The notes below the pieces were generated by a model, which saw only the letters and a list, made by a program, of their open reading frames with translations, had not been told where the DNA came from and made no database searches. This document shows positions 53,081 to 61,215 of a stretch of DNA of 64,000 nt, in pieces. Both the position numbers and the translations under genes were made by a program. Source of the DNA: Seonamhaeicola aphaedonensis (GTDB taxonomy: Bacteria > Bacteroidota > Bacteroidia > Flavobacteriales > Flavobacteriaceae); assembly GCF_003386195.1 (NCBI RefSeq), contig NZ_QRDX01000004.1:186001-250000 (forward strand), given 5' to 3'. Each line of letters opens with the position of its first letter. The first letter of the stretch is position 1.

Positions 53081-54943
53081 TTGAACTACTTAACAGTTGA
53101 AAACATATCAAAATCGTACGGTGAACTGGTTCTTTTTGAAGACTTATCCTTTAGTGTTCATAAAGACCAAAAAATAGCCTTTGTAGCTAAAAATGGTACC
53201 GGAAAAACCTCTATATTAAACATTCTTTCGGGTGATGATGAAGCGGACTCTGGTAATATTATTTACCGAAAAGGGATCAAAGTTTCTTTTTTATCACAAG
53301 ATCCGAAATTCGATAATAACCTGACGGTTGAAGAAACCATTTTTGCCAGTGACAATCCTATATTAAAAATAATTCATACTTACGAAAAAGCGCTTTTAAA
53401 TCCTGAAGACACCGATACGTACCAAAAGGCTTTTGAAGCTATGGAACAACATCAAGCTTGGGATTTTGAAACACAATACAAACAGATTCTTTTTAAACTA
53501 AAACTTGAAGATCTCAATCAGAAAGTAGGGTTATTGTCTGGCGGACAAAAAAAGCGTTTGGCACTAGCTAATGCTTTAATAAATAAACCAGATTTATTGA
53601 TTCTGGATGAGCCTACTAACCATTTAGACTTGGAAATGATTGAGTGGTTGGAAGCTTTTTTTGCTAAGGAGAACATCACACTGTTTATGGTAACGCACGA
53701 TCGTTACTTTTTAGAGCGTGTTTGCAATGAGATTATAGAGTTAGATGAAGGACAACTCTACAGCTATAAGGGCAACTATTCATACTACCTTGAAAAGCGA
53801 GACGCCAGAATAGAACGAGAAGCTGTAGAAACAAACAAAGCCAAACAATTATTTAAAACGGAATTAGAATGGATGCGCAGGCAGCCCAAAGCGCGCACCA
53901 CAAAATCAAAATCTAGGATAGATGATTTCTTTGAAATAAAACACCGAGCGCATCAGCGTAGAAAAGATTATCAAGTTCAGCTTGAAATTAATATGGAGCG
54001 TTTGGGGAGCAAGATCATGGAGTTCCATAATGTATCAAAATCTTTCAAAGACAAAGTTATTTTAAAAGGATTTGACTATACTTTTAAAAAAGGGGAACGT
54101 GTTGGCATCATTGGGAAAAACGGCACTGGCAAAACGACCTTTTTAAATATTTTAACCCAAACCACAAAACCTGATGGCGGTAAAGTGGTTAAAGGTGATA
54201 CGGTTAAATTTGGTTACTACACCCAAAGTGGCATTACCATAAAACCAGAGCAGAAAGTTATTGATGTTATCAGAGAGTTTGGGGATTATATCCCTTTAAA
54301 AAAAGGAAGACAGATAAGTGCACAACAATTACTGGAACGTTTTTTATTCAGTAGAAAAAAACAATATGATTTTGTTGAAAAGCTAAGTGGTGGTGAACGC
54401 AAACGCCTGTATTTATGCACGGTTTTAATCCAAAATCCCAACTTTTTAATTTTGGATGAACCTACTAACGACTTAGATATTGTTACCCTTAATGTCCTTG
54501 AAAGTTTCTTGTTAGACTTTCCAGGCTGTATAATTGTGGTATCCCACGACCGCTATTTTATGGATAAAGTGGTGGATCATCTGTTTGTGTTTAAAGGCGA
54601 AGGTGTGATTGAAGATTTCCCTGGCAATTATACCGACTATCGGGTTTATGAGGATAGTCAGCCGGTTATTTCTAAAGCTACGGAAGATAAAAAGGAACAT
54701 ACTTCATGGAAACAAAACGAGGCTTCTAAACTGTCTTTCAACGAAGAAAAAGAACTTAGAAACATTGAAAGTAAACTCAAATCTTTAGCCTACGATAAAA
54801 AACAATTGGAAGATAAGTTTCTTAATCCTGATTTGTCTCAGGAGGACATTAATCAATTATCGGAAGAACTTCAAGACATTATTAATACCATTGAAGCTAA
54901 AGAAGAACGTTGGTTTGAGTTATCGGAAAAATTGGAAGGCTGA
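53081..54943 (+). CDS. uup: ABC-F family ATPase (Uup-like)
   Basis: This 620-residue soluble protein has two ABC domains. The first has AKNGTGKT (36-43), LSGGQKKRLALANAL and LLILDEPTNHLDLEM. The second has IGKNGTGKTTFLNIL, LSGGERKRLYLCTVL and LILDEPTNDLDIVT. A linker with RQPKARTTKSKSRID lies between them, and a C-terminal coiled coil (ELRNIESKLKSLAYDKKQLE) is the Uup-type CTD. ABC-F proteins act on ribosomes or on DNA rather than in transport. I chose TTG at 53081 (MNYLTVENISKSYGE), the family's normal N-terminus, over a TTG at 53063 that would lie inside a CATATTTG promoter-like box. Confidence 0.9.
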   Translation: MNYLTVENISKSYGELVLFEDLSFSVHKDQKIAFVAKNGTGKTSILNILSGDDEADSGNIIYRKGIKVSFLSQDPKFDNNLTVEETIFASDNPILKIIHTYEKALLNPEDTDTYQKAFEAMEQHQAWDFETQYKQILFKLKLEDLNQKVGLLSGGQKKRLALANALINKPDLLILDEPTNHLDLEMIEWLEAFFAKENITLFMVTHDRYFLERVCNEIIELDEGQLYSYKGNYSYYLEKRDARIEREAVETNKAKQLFKTELEWMRRQPKARTTKSKSRIDDFFEIKHRAHQRRKDYQVQLEINMERLGSKIMEFHNVSKSFKDKVILKGFDYTFKKGERVGIIGKNGTGKTTFLNILTQTTKPDGGKVVKGDTVKFGYYTQSGITIKPEQKVIDVIREFGDYIPLKKGRQISAQQLLERFLFSRKKQYDFVEKLSGGERKRLYLCTVLIQNPNFLILDEPTNDLDIVTLNVLESFLLDFPGCIIVVSHDRYFMDKVVDHLFVFKGEGVIEDFPGNYTDYRVYEDSQPVISKATEDKKEHTSWKQNEASKLSFNEEKELRNIESKLKSLAYDKKQLEDKFLNPDLSQEDINQLSEELQDIINTIEAKEERWFELSEKLEG

Positions 54944-54951
54944 CTTCTCGA

Positions 54952-55055
54952 TACATCCCGATATTCAATCGGGACACTCGAAGTGACCAACCTAACAATA
55001 CTAATGTCAGTTCGAGTGAAATTCTGAAGGATGAAGAATTTTGTATCGAGAACAA
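54952..55055. repeat. Long hairpin repeat, TCTCGATAC family (left flank of GIY-YIG unit 4)
   Basis: Outer arms TTCTCGATACA and TTGTATCGAGAA, and inner arms ACTCGAAGTGACC and GTCAGTTCGAGTG, fold into one hairpin of about 105 bp. A small CCCGATAT/AATCGGG hairpin sits within the left half. It is a direct copy of 55371-55487. Confidence 0.9.
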
Positions 55056-55070
55056 CTTAAAAGCATGCAA

Positions 55071-55361
55071 ATGAAAATATATTACGTTTACATTCTTAAG
55101 TGTTCCGACAAAACATTTTACACGGGCATTACATCAAACTTAACCAAACGTATTATGGATCATAAAACAGGTAAACACACAAGCAGTTACACTTATAAAC
55201 GGAGACCAGTAACCTTACAGTTTTATGCTCAATTTACAAATGTTGAACTAGCTATCTCTACTGAAAAACAGATTAAAAAATGGTCTAGAGCAAAAAAACT
55301 GGCTCTTATTAATAATGATTTTGAAAAGCTGCCTAACTTAGCCAAAAAAACCTTTAAATAA
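55071..55361 (+). CDS. Small GIY-YIG nuclease-domain protein (unit 4)
   Basis: This 96-residue protein belongs to the GIY-YIG family: MKIYYVYILKCSDKTFYTG, then ITSNLTKRIMDHKTGKHTSS, SYTYKRRPVTLQFYAQF and AISTEKQIKKWSRAKK, with catalytic Tyr, Arg and Glu in the expected places. ATG 55071 or 55065 is the start; a longer frame from the TTG at 55041 would read into the flanking hairpin. It is intact and lies between direct copies of the TCTCGATAC hairpin, 16 bp before and 10 bp after. It is the most complete unit of this kind in the window. Confidence 0.87.
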   Translation: MKIYYVYILKCSDKTFYTGITSNLTKRIMDHKTGKHTSSYTYKRRPVTLQFYAQFTNVELAISTEKQIKKWSRAKKLALINNDFEKLPNLAKKTFK

Positions 55362-55370
55362 GGAGTAAAC

Positions 55371-55487
55371 TTCTCGATACATCCCGATATTAAATCGGGA
55401 CACTCGAAGTGACAACTTAAATTTGTCTTTTATGTCAGTTCGAGTGAAATTCTGAAGTATGAAGCATTTTGTATCGAGAACAACTGA
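55371..55487. repeat. Long hairpin repeat, TCTCGATAC family (right flank of GIY-YIG unit 4)
   Basis: It has the same outer (TTCTCGATACA/TTGTATCGAGAA) and inner (ACTCGAAGTGACA/GTCAGTTCGAGTG) arms as 54952-55055. It ends six bases before the ATG of the methyltransferase gene, so it must lie in that gene's leader. Confidence 0.9.
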
Positions 55488-55492
55488 ACAAC

Positions 55493-56260
55493 ATGTTATA
55501 CCAAATAAGTCAATACCTAAAATTCCTGTTTAAATCTACCAACCAGCATGGGGTGCACTCACCATTTGTATATGAGTTAGTTACGAAGTGCTTTTATGAC
55601 CAAACCAAACATACCGAGTATCATACTATTGAAAAATACCGTAATCAACTTTTACAAAACAAAAACACCATTAAAGTTCATGATTTGGGGCCTGGTTCCA
55701 GAAAAACTAAAACCAATATGAGGCAAGTAAATGAAATTGCTAAAACTTCTGGAACTACCTTAAAAAGAGCCAAACTCCTTTTTCGAATAGCAAAGTATCT
55801 CAAACCAGACAAGACACTAGAACTCGGCACTTCATTGGCCATTGCTACACAAGCACTCAGTTTAGGAAACCCGAAAGCTAGAATTACCACTATAGAAGGT
55901 TGTCCAGAGATAGCTTCGCTTTCAAAAAAACAACTTAATGAGTACAGGAATATTGAATTTAAGATTGGAGATTTTAAAAAGGTTATTCCAAAGCTTACAA
56001 GCGAGCATTATGACCTCATTTTCTTTGATGGCAATCATCAAAAGAAAGCTACCTTACAATATTTTGAAACGTTATTGCCAACTATAAACAACAACACTAT
56101 GTTTATTTTTGATGACATCTACTGGTCCAAAGACATGACTGAAGCATGGAAGATCATCAAACAACACCCCAAAGTTACTGTTACTATTGACACCTTTTTT
56201 TGGGGTATGGTGTTTTTTAGAGAAGAACAAGCTAAAGAGCATTTTACGATTAGAGTTTAG
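55493..56260 (+). CDS. Class I SAM-dependent methyltransferase
   Basis: This is a 255-residue protein. The SAM-binding region reads KTLELGTSLAIATQALSLGN, then ARITTIEGCPEIASLSKKQL and YDLIFFDGNHQKKATLQYF, the layout of O-methyltransferase-like (Methyltransf_24) enzymes. An N-terminal segment has NQHGVHSPFVYELVTKCFYD. The start is ATG 55493, since a frame from the TTG at 55469 would include the hairpin repeat. The substrate is unknown. Confidence 0.85.
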   Translation: MLYQISQYLKFLFKSTNQHGVHSPFVYELVTKCFYDQTKHTEYHTIEKYRNQLLQNKNTIKVHDLGPGSRKTKTNMRQVNEIAKTSGTTLKRAKLLFRIAKYLKPDKTLELGTSLAIATQALSLGNPKARITTIEGCPEIASLSKKQLNEYRNIEFKIGDFKKVIPKLTSEHYDLIFFDGNHQKKATLQYFETLLPTINNNTMFIFDDIYWSKDMTEAWKIIKQHPKVTVTIDTFFWGMVFFREEQAKEHFTIRV

Positions 56261-56284
56261 ACCTTTAGTTGTTAAGTCGTTTAG

Positions 56285-56475
56285 CTGTCATCCGCACTGT
56301 CCCACTGAGCGCAGTCGAAGTGTGATGCGGAATCCACTTTTACATTCTGGATTCCTGCTGAAGTTTATCTTGAGTCCTTCGACTAAGCTCAGGACAGGCT
56401 AAAGTCTAAAGGCAGGAATGACAAAATCATTTTTACAATAAAACTTTTAACTTTTAACTTTTAACTTTTAACTTT
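56285..56475. repeat. Two nested palindromes and a heptanucleotide tandem repeat
   Basis: Bases 56287-56335: arms TCATCCGCA and TGCGGAATCC enclose CACTGAGCGCAGTCGAAGTG. Bases 56350-56422: arms GGATTCCTGC and GCAGGAATGACA enclose about 50 bp with GTCCTTCGACTAAGCTCAGG inside. Bases 56442-56475: AACTTTT repeated about five times. Another CTGAGCGCAGCCGAAG element lies near 56545. The gap 56261-56593 has no gene. Confidence 0.85.
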
Positions 56476-56593
56476 GAAACATGAAATGAGCACTCCAGAA
56501 TCGTATCGCTAATCTCCAAAATATTAATAGCGAATTACATTCCTGTACTGAGCGCAGCCGAAGTATGACCTCTAAAACAATATTAACTATCAG

Positions 56594-57169
56594 ATGAAAA
56601 TTTACACAAAAACAGGCGATAAAGGAACCACAGCCCTATTTGGAGGTACCCGAGTTCCTAAACATCATATACGAATTGAAAGTTATGGTACGGTTGATGA
56701 ACTGAACTCGCATATAGGCTTAATTAGAGATCAAAACATCAATCAGCAACATAAAGACATCCTAATTGAAATTCAACATAGCTTATTCACTGTTGGCGCT
56801 ATTTTAGCTACAGACCCCGAAAAAGCCATCTTAAAAAGCGGTAAAGAACGTTTGGATATTGAAAAGATTTCTTCAGATGATATTCAGAAGCTCGAAGATG
56901 AAATGGACACCATGAATGAGGCTTTACCTCCCATGACCCATTTTGTATTACCTGGTGGTCATCAAACGGTGTCATTCTGTCATATAGCACGCTGTGTTTG
57001 CCGTAGAGCAGAACGTTTAGCTACAGCACTTAACGACATTGAACCTGTAGAATCTCATGCTTTAATATACTTAAACCGCCTTTCTGACTACCTTTTTGTG
57101 TTGGCACGAAAGTTGACCCAAGACTTAGAAGCAGATGAAGTGAAGTGGATTCCTGAAAAGACTTCTTAG
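56594..57169 (+). CDS. pduO: ATP:cob(I)alamin adenosyltransferase (PduO type)
   Basis: This 191-residue cytoplasmic enzyme moves the adenosyl group of ATP to cob(I)alamin to form adenosylcobalamin. The N-terminal MKIYTKTGDKGTTALFGGTR, then SYGTVDELNSHIGLIRD, and FCHIARCVCRRAERLATAL near residue 140 are the PduO/MMAB signature. Length and motifs are complete. No other cobalamin gene lies nearby. Confidence 0.92.
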   Translation: MKIYTKTGDKGTTALFGGTRVPKHHIRIESYGTVDELNSHIGLIRDQNINQQHKDILIEIQHSLFTVGAILATDPEKAILKSGKERLDIEKISSDDIQKLEDEMDTMNEALPPMTHFVLPGGHQTVSFCHIARCVCRRAERLATALNDIEPVESHALIYLNRLSDYLFVLARKLTQDLEADEVKWIPEKTS

Positions 57170-57273
57170 ATTTTAAGTTTGTCCAATTTTTTAAGTCTAC
57201 AAAAATTATTTTAATGTTTGTATGCTCAAGAAAAACGCTCTTTAAAATTAATGATAATTAAATGAAATTTTTC

Positions 57274-57303
57274 TTGCACGTTTAAACTAAAAAATTATTT
57301 TTG
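57274..57303 (+). promoter_or_regulatory. Flavobacterial promoter of the DUF2795 gene
   Basis: TTG at 57274-57276 and TATTTTTG at 57296-57303 are separated by 19 bp, the canonical TTG-N19-TAnnTTTG layout of Bacteroidota sigma-ABfr promoters. The start codon is 22 bp downstream. Confidence 0.8.
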
Positions 57304-57325
57304 CAAAAAATTAAATCTACAAGAA

Positions 57326-57547
57326 ATGTATTGGACTTTAGAACTAGCATCTTATTTAAGTGATGCTCCATGGCCAGCTACTAAGGACGAGTTAATTGAC
57401 TACGCTATTAGAACTGGTGCACCTTTAGAAGTTGTTGAAAATTTGCAGTCTATTGAAGACGAAGGTGATTCTTATGATTCTATTGAAGAAATCTGGTCTG
57501 ATTACCCAACAGACGAAGATTACCTTTGGAACGAAGATGAATATTAA
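57326..57547 (+). CDS. DUF2795 domain protein
   Basis: This is a 73-residue acidic protein, MYWTLELASYLSDAPWPATK, with DELIDYAIRTGAPLEVVENL and a C-terminal DYPTDEDYLWNEDEY. It matches the small DUF2795 family that Flavobacteriia carry next to secA; the role is unknown. It has its own promoter and terminator, so it is not simply part of a secA operon. Confidence 0.88.
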   Translation: MYWTLELASYLSDAPWPATKDELIDYAIRTGAPLEVVENLQSIEDEGDSYDSIEEIWSDYPTDEDYLWNEDEY

Positions 57548-57567
57548 AAAAACATAAAGAATGGTTA

Positions 57568-57596
57568 AAAAGTCTCTAGTTTGAGGCTTTTTTTTA
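57568..57596 (+). terminator. Intrinsic terminator after the DUF2795 gene
   Basis: AAGTCTC (57570-57576) and GAGGCTT (57583-57589) form a 7-bp stem with one G-T pair, followed by a run of T. Confidence 0.8.
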
Positions 57597-57628
57597 TTTT
57601 ATTCCTTACGTAACACCTTAACATAATG

Positions 57629-57636
57629 TATCTTTG
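57629..57636 (+). promoter_or_regulatory. Candidate -7 box of secA
   Basis: TATCTTTG matches TAnnTTTG; a TTA at 57606-57608 could be a weak -33 element. The leader to the secA ATG is about 65 bases and contains the inverted repeat CTAGGT-AAA-ACCTAG at 57673-57687, 19 bp before the start codon. Confidence 0.6.
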
Positions 57637-57672
57637 AATGCTTAACTGGATACGTTTATTAAAAAAAATATC

Positions 57673-57687
57673 CTAGGTAAAACCTAG
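57673..57687 (+). promoter_or_regulatory. Inverted repeat in the secA leader
   Basis: This is a perfect 6-bp inverted repeat with a 3-base loop between the candidate promoter and the secA start. It may be an operator or a small RNA hairpin; no regulator is evident. Confidence 0.4.
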
Positions 57688-57706
57688 TTAAAATATATAA
57701 CACATT

Positions 57707-60700
57707 ATGAGTTTTTTAAATTCGGTCTTAAAAGTTTTTGTTGGAGACAAATCTAAACAAGACGTCAAGGCTATCATGCCAATTGTAGATAAAATAAAAT
57801 CGTTTGAGTCTTCACTTGAAGGCTTAACACATGAAGAGTTACGCCATAAAACAGTAGAATTCAAATCGAAAATTGCTGAAGCTTGCAAAGATGTAAACGA
57901 GCAAATCAATAAACTATCTGAAGAGGCTGAAAACACAGAAGATATAGATGCTCGTGAAGATATTTATGAGCAAATTGATAGACTTCACGACACTGTATAT
58001 GACATTACCGAAGGGGTTTTAAATGACATTTTACCCGAAGCTTTTGCCGTAGTTAAAGAAACGGCTAAGCGGTTTGTGAATAATACTACTATTACTGTTA
58101 AAGCAAATGAATTTGACAGAACACTGTCTGGTGAAAAAACCTATGTATCACTAGATGGTGATAGCGCTACCTGGTCAAACTCTTGGGATGCCGCTGGAAA
58201 ACCCATTACCTGGGACATGATTCATTATGATGTTCAGTTAATTGGTGGTATTGCCCTACATCAAGGTAAAATTGCAGAGATGCAAACTGGTGAGGGTAAA
58301 ACTTTAGTAGCTACCCTTCCTGTGTACTTAAACGCCTTAGCCGGTAAAGGTGTGCATTTGGTAACCGTAAACGACTACCTAGCAAAACGTGATAGTGCGT
58401 GGATGGCACCTATTTTTGAGTTTCACGGATTGAGTGTTGATTGTATTGACTACCATCAACCCAATTCTGAATCGCGTAAAAAGGCTTATAATGCTGATAT
58501 CACCTACGGAACCAACAATGAGTTTGGTTTCGATTACTTACGTGATAATATGGCGCATTCGCCAGACGACTTAGTGCAGCGTCCGCACCATTATGCCATT
58601 GTAGATGAGGTAGATTCTGTGTTAGTGGATGATGCTCGTACGCCATTAATTATCTCTGGCCCTATTCCGAAAGGAGATCACCATGAGTTTAACGAACTTA
58701 AACCAAAAGTTGACGACATCGTTAGTGTTCAGCGTAAGTACTTAACAGGTGTTTTAGCCGAAGCTAAAAGACTCATTAAAGAAGGAGACACGAAAGAAGG
58801 GGGTTTTCAATTATTACGTGTTTACAGAGGTATTCCTAAAAATAAAGCACTTATCAAATTTTTGAGTGAAGAAGGCGTTAAACAACTCCTACAAAAAACC
58901 GAAAATTTCTACATGCAAGACAATAACCGCGAAATGCCTAAAGTAGATGCGGAATTGTACTATGTCATAGACGAAAAAAACAACCAGATTGAGTTAACCG
59001 ATAAAGGGGTTGATTATTTATCTGGTAAGGATGATCCAAACTTTTTTGTAATGCCAGAAATTGGGATGGAAATTGCAAAAATTGAAAGTCAAGGATTAAC
59101 CACAGAAAAAGAAGCAGAACTTAAAGAAGAATTATTTAAAGAGTTTGGTGTAAAATCAGAACGTATTCACACCCTAAACCAGTTATTAAAGGCTTATGCT
59201 CTTTTTGAAAAAGACACGCAGTATGTGGTTATTGACAATAAGGTAATGATTGTTGATGAGCAGACCGGTCGTATTATGGATGGGCGCCGCTATAGCGACG
59301 GTTTACACCAAGCCATAGAGGCCAAAGAAAATGTAAAGATTGAAGATGCTACCCAAACCTTTGCCACCGTTACGTTACAGAATTACTTTAGAATGTACCG
59401 TAAATTATCTGGTATGACAGGTACAGCCGTTACGGAAGCCGGTGAGTTTTGGGAAATCTATAAATTAGATGTAGTTGAAATTCCAACCAACAAACCAATA
59501 GCACGTGATGACCGCGAGGATTTAGTTTATAAAACTAAGCGCGAAAAATACAACGCAGTCATTGATGAAGTTACCCAATTATCAAAAGCAGGTCGCCCTG
59601 TGTTAATTGGAACAACCTCGGTTGAGATTTCAGAGTTATTAGGAAAAATGTTAAGTATTAGAAAGATTCCTCATAACGTTCTGAATGCAAAACAACATAA
59701 AAAAGAAGCCGAAATTGTAGATCAAGCTGGTAGAAGTGGCCAAGTAACCATTGCTACCAATATGGCGGGTCGTGGTACCGATATTAAATTAACTGATGAA
59801 GTTAAAGAAGCCGGAGGTTTAGCTATTGTGGGGACAGAACGTCATGATTCCCGTCGTGTAGACCGCCAGTTACGTGGTCGTGCAGGTCGTCAAGGTGATG
59901 TAGGTAGTTCACAATTCTATGTATCCTTAGAGGATAATCTTATGCGTTTATTTGGTAGCGAACGTATTGCCAAAATGATGGACCGCATGGGACTAAAAGA
60001 AGGTGAAGTAATTCAACATTCTATGATTTCTAAGTCTATAGAACGTGCTCAGAAAAAAGTTGAAGAAAACAACTTCGGGGTTCGTAAACGCTTATTAGAG
60101 TATGATGACGTGATGAACGCCCAACGTGAGGTGGTTTACAAACGTCGCCGTCATGCACTTCATGGAGAACGCCTTCGTGTAGATTTGGCTAATATGATTT
60201 TTGATACCTCTGAAGGTATTGCCCAAACAAATAAAGCTGCTAATGATTACAAGAATTTTGAGTTTGAACTGATTCGTTATTTCTCAATGAGTTCACCTAT
60301 TACTGAGGAAACATTTGGTAAACTTTCCGAACAAGAAATCACTTCAAAAATATATAAAGCTGCCTTTGAACACTATCGTGAAAAAATGGAACGTAATGCC
60401 GATATGGCTTTCCCAGTCATTAAAAATGTATATGAAACCCAACGTGATAAATACAAACGTATTGTGGTGCCGTTTACTGATGGTGTAAAAAGTTTAAATG
60501 TAGTTACAGACCTTGAAAAAGCTTATGAAACCAATGGTAAGCAACTGATTACTGATTTTGAAAAAAATATTGCCTTAGCCATTATTGATGATGCTTGGAA
60601 AACGCATTTACGTAAAATGGATGAATTAAAACAATCGGTACAACTGGCGGTTCATGAGCAAAAAGACCCCTTATTGATTTATAAATTTGAAGCTTTTGAG

Positions 60701-61060
60701 TTATTCAAATCAATGATTGACCAAGTGAACAAAGATGTGATTTCGTTCTTGTTTAAAGGCGAGTTACCTCAAGAAACTCAAAATAATATTCAGGAAGCAC
60801 GCACCAGAAAGCAAGAAAAAGTGCAAACCTCTAAAGAAGAAATTCCTAATTTAGATGAACGTGCTGCTGAAAGTAGAGCCGCAGGTAATACACAACGCCA
60901 ACCACAAGTGATAGAAACCATTGTACGTGACAAACCAAAAATTGGACGTAACGATCGTGTGACCATAAAACATGTTATTAATGGTGAAAACAAGACTTTA
61001 AAATATAAACAAGCCGAACCTTTAATTGCTAAAGGTGATTGGGTTTTGGTAGATGAGTAA
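57707..61060 (+). CDS. secA: Preprotein translocase ATPase SecA
   Basis: This 1117-residue motor protein pushes secretory proteins through SecYEG. The Walker A motif MQTGEGKT ends at residue 199, and the DEAD-type Walker B is IVDEVDSVLVDDARTPLI. NMAGRGTDIKL and RQLRGRAGRQGDVGSSQF are the motifs of the second ATPase domain. It is longer than E. coli SecA because of the insertions usual in Bacteroidota, and it ends GDWVLVDE without the cysteine-rich zinc finger. The start ATG follows the leader with the inverted repeat. Confidence 0.97.
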   Translation: MSFLNSVLKVFVGDKSKQDVKAIMPIVDKIKSFESSLEGLTHEELRHKTVEFKSKIAEACKDVNEQINKLSEEAENTEDIDAREDIYEQIDRLHDTVYDITEGVLNDILPEAFAVVKETAKRFVNNTTITVKANEFDRTLSGEKTYVSLDGDSATWSNSWDAAGKPITWDMIHYDVQLIGGIALHQGKIAEMQTGEGKTLVATLPVYLNALAGKGVHLVTVNDYLAKRDSAWMAPIFEFHGLSVDCIDYHQPNSESRKKAYNADITYGTNNEFGFDYLRDNMAHSPDDLVQRPHHYAIVDEVDSVLVDDARTPLIISGPIPKGDHHEFNELKPKVDDIVSVQRKYLTGVLAEAKRLIKEGDTKEGGFQLLRVYRGIPKNKALIKFLSEEGVKQLLQKTENFYMQDNNREMPKVDAELYYVIDEKNNQIELTDKGVDYLSGKDDPNFFVMPEIGMEIAKIESQGLTTEKEAELKEELFKEFGVKSERIHTLNQLLKAYALFEKDTQYVVIDNKVMIVDEQTGRIMDGRRYSDGLHQAIEAKENVKIEDATQTFATVTLQNYFRMYRKLSGMTGTAVTEAGEFWEIYKLDVVEIPTNKPIARDDREDLVYKTKREKYNAVIDEVTQLSKAGRPVLIGTTSVEISELLGKMLSIRKIPHNVLNAKQHKKEAEIVDQAGRSGQVTIATNMAGRGTDIKLTDEVKEAGGLAIVGTERHDSRRVDRQLRGRAGRQGDVGSSQFYVSLEDNLMRLFGSERIAKMMDRMGLKEGEVIQHSMISKSIERAQKKVEENNFGVRKRLLEYDDVMNAQREVVYKRRRHALHGERLRVDLANMIFDTSEGIAQTNKAANDYKNFEFELIRYFSMSSPITEETFGKLSEQEITSKIYKAAFEHYREKMERNADMAFPVIKNVYETQRDKYKRIVVPFTDGVKSLNVVTDLEKAYETNGKQLITDFEKNIALAIIDDAWKTHLRKMDELKQSVQLAVHEQKDPLLIYKFEAFELFKSMIDQVNKDVISFLFKGELPQETQNNIQEARTRKQEKVQTSKEEIPNLDERAAESRAAGNTQRQPQVIETIVRDKPKIGRNDRVTIKHVINGENKTLKYKQAEPLIAKGDWVLVDE

Positions 61061-61063
61061 AAA

Positions 61064-61200
61064 ATTCCTGCGAAAGCAGGAATCTCATAAACATAAAGAA
61101 GCTGTCTAAAAAGTATAAGAACCTGTTATTCTGAATTTATTTCAGAATCTGAAACGAGTTCAGATTGACAAAAATGTGATTTTTTAGACAGCAGCTTTTT
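61064..61200. terminator. Bidirectional terminator region between secA and argS with a palindrome in its loop
   Basis: Bases 61064-61084 are an ATTCCTGC palindrome right after the secA stop. Bases 61101-61112 (GCTGTCTAAAAA) pair perfectly with 61181-61192 (TTTTTAGACAGC), followed by a T-run. The 68-bp loop contains a TTCTGAA/TTCAGAA hairpin and a CTGAAAC/GTTCAG palindrome with TTGACA. The outer stem looks like an original terminator. Confidence 0.7.
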
Positions 61201-61215
61201 TTAAGCCTTAATATG

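Noticed and set aside
55041-55070. Longer N-terminus of GIY-YIG unit 4 starting MYREQL, and the same for the methyltransferase at 55469
   Set aside because: Both extensions are translations of the same flanking hairpin repeat, so they are not part of the proteins.
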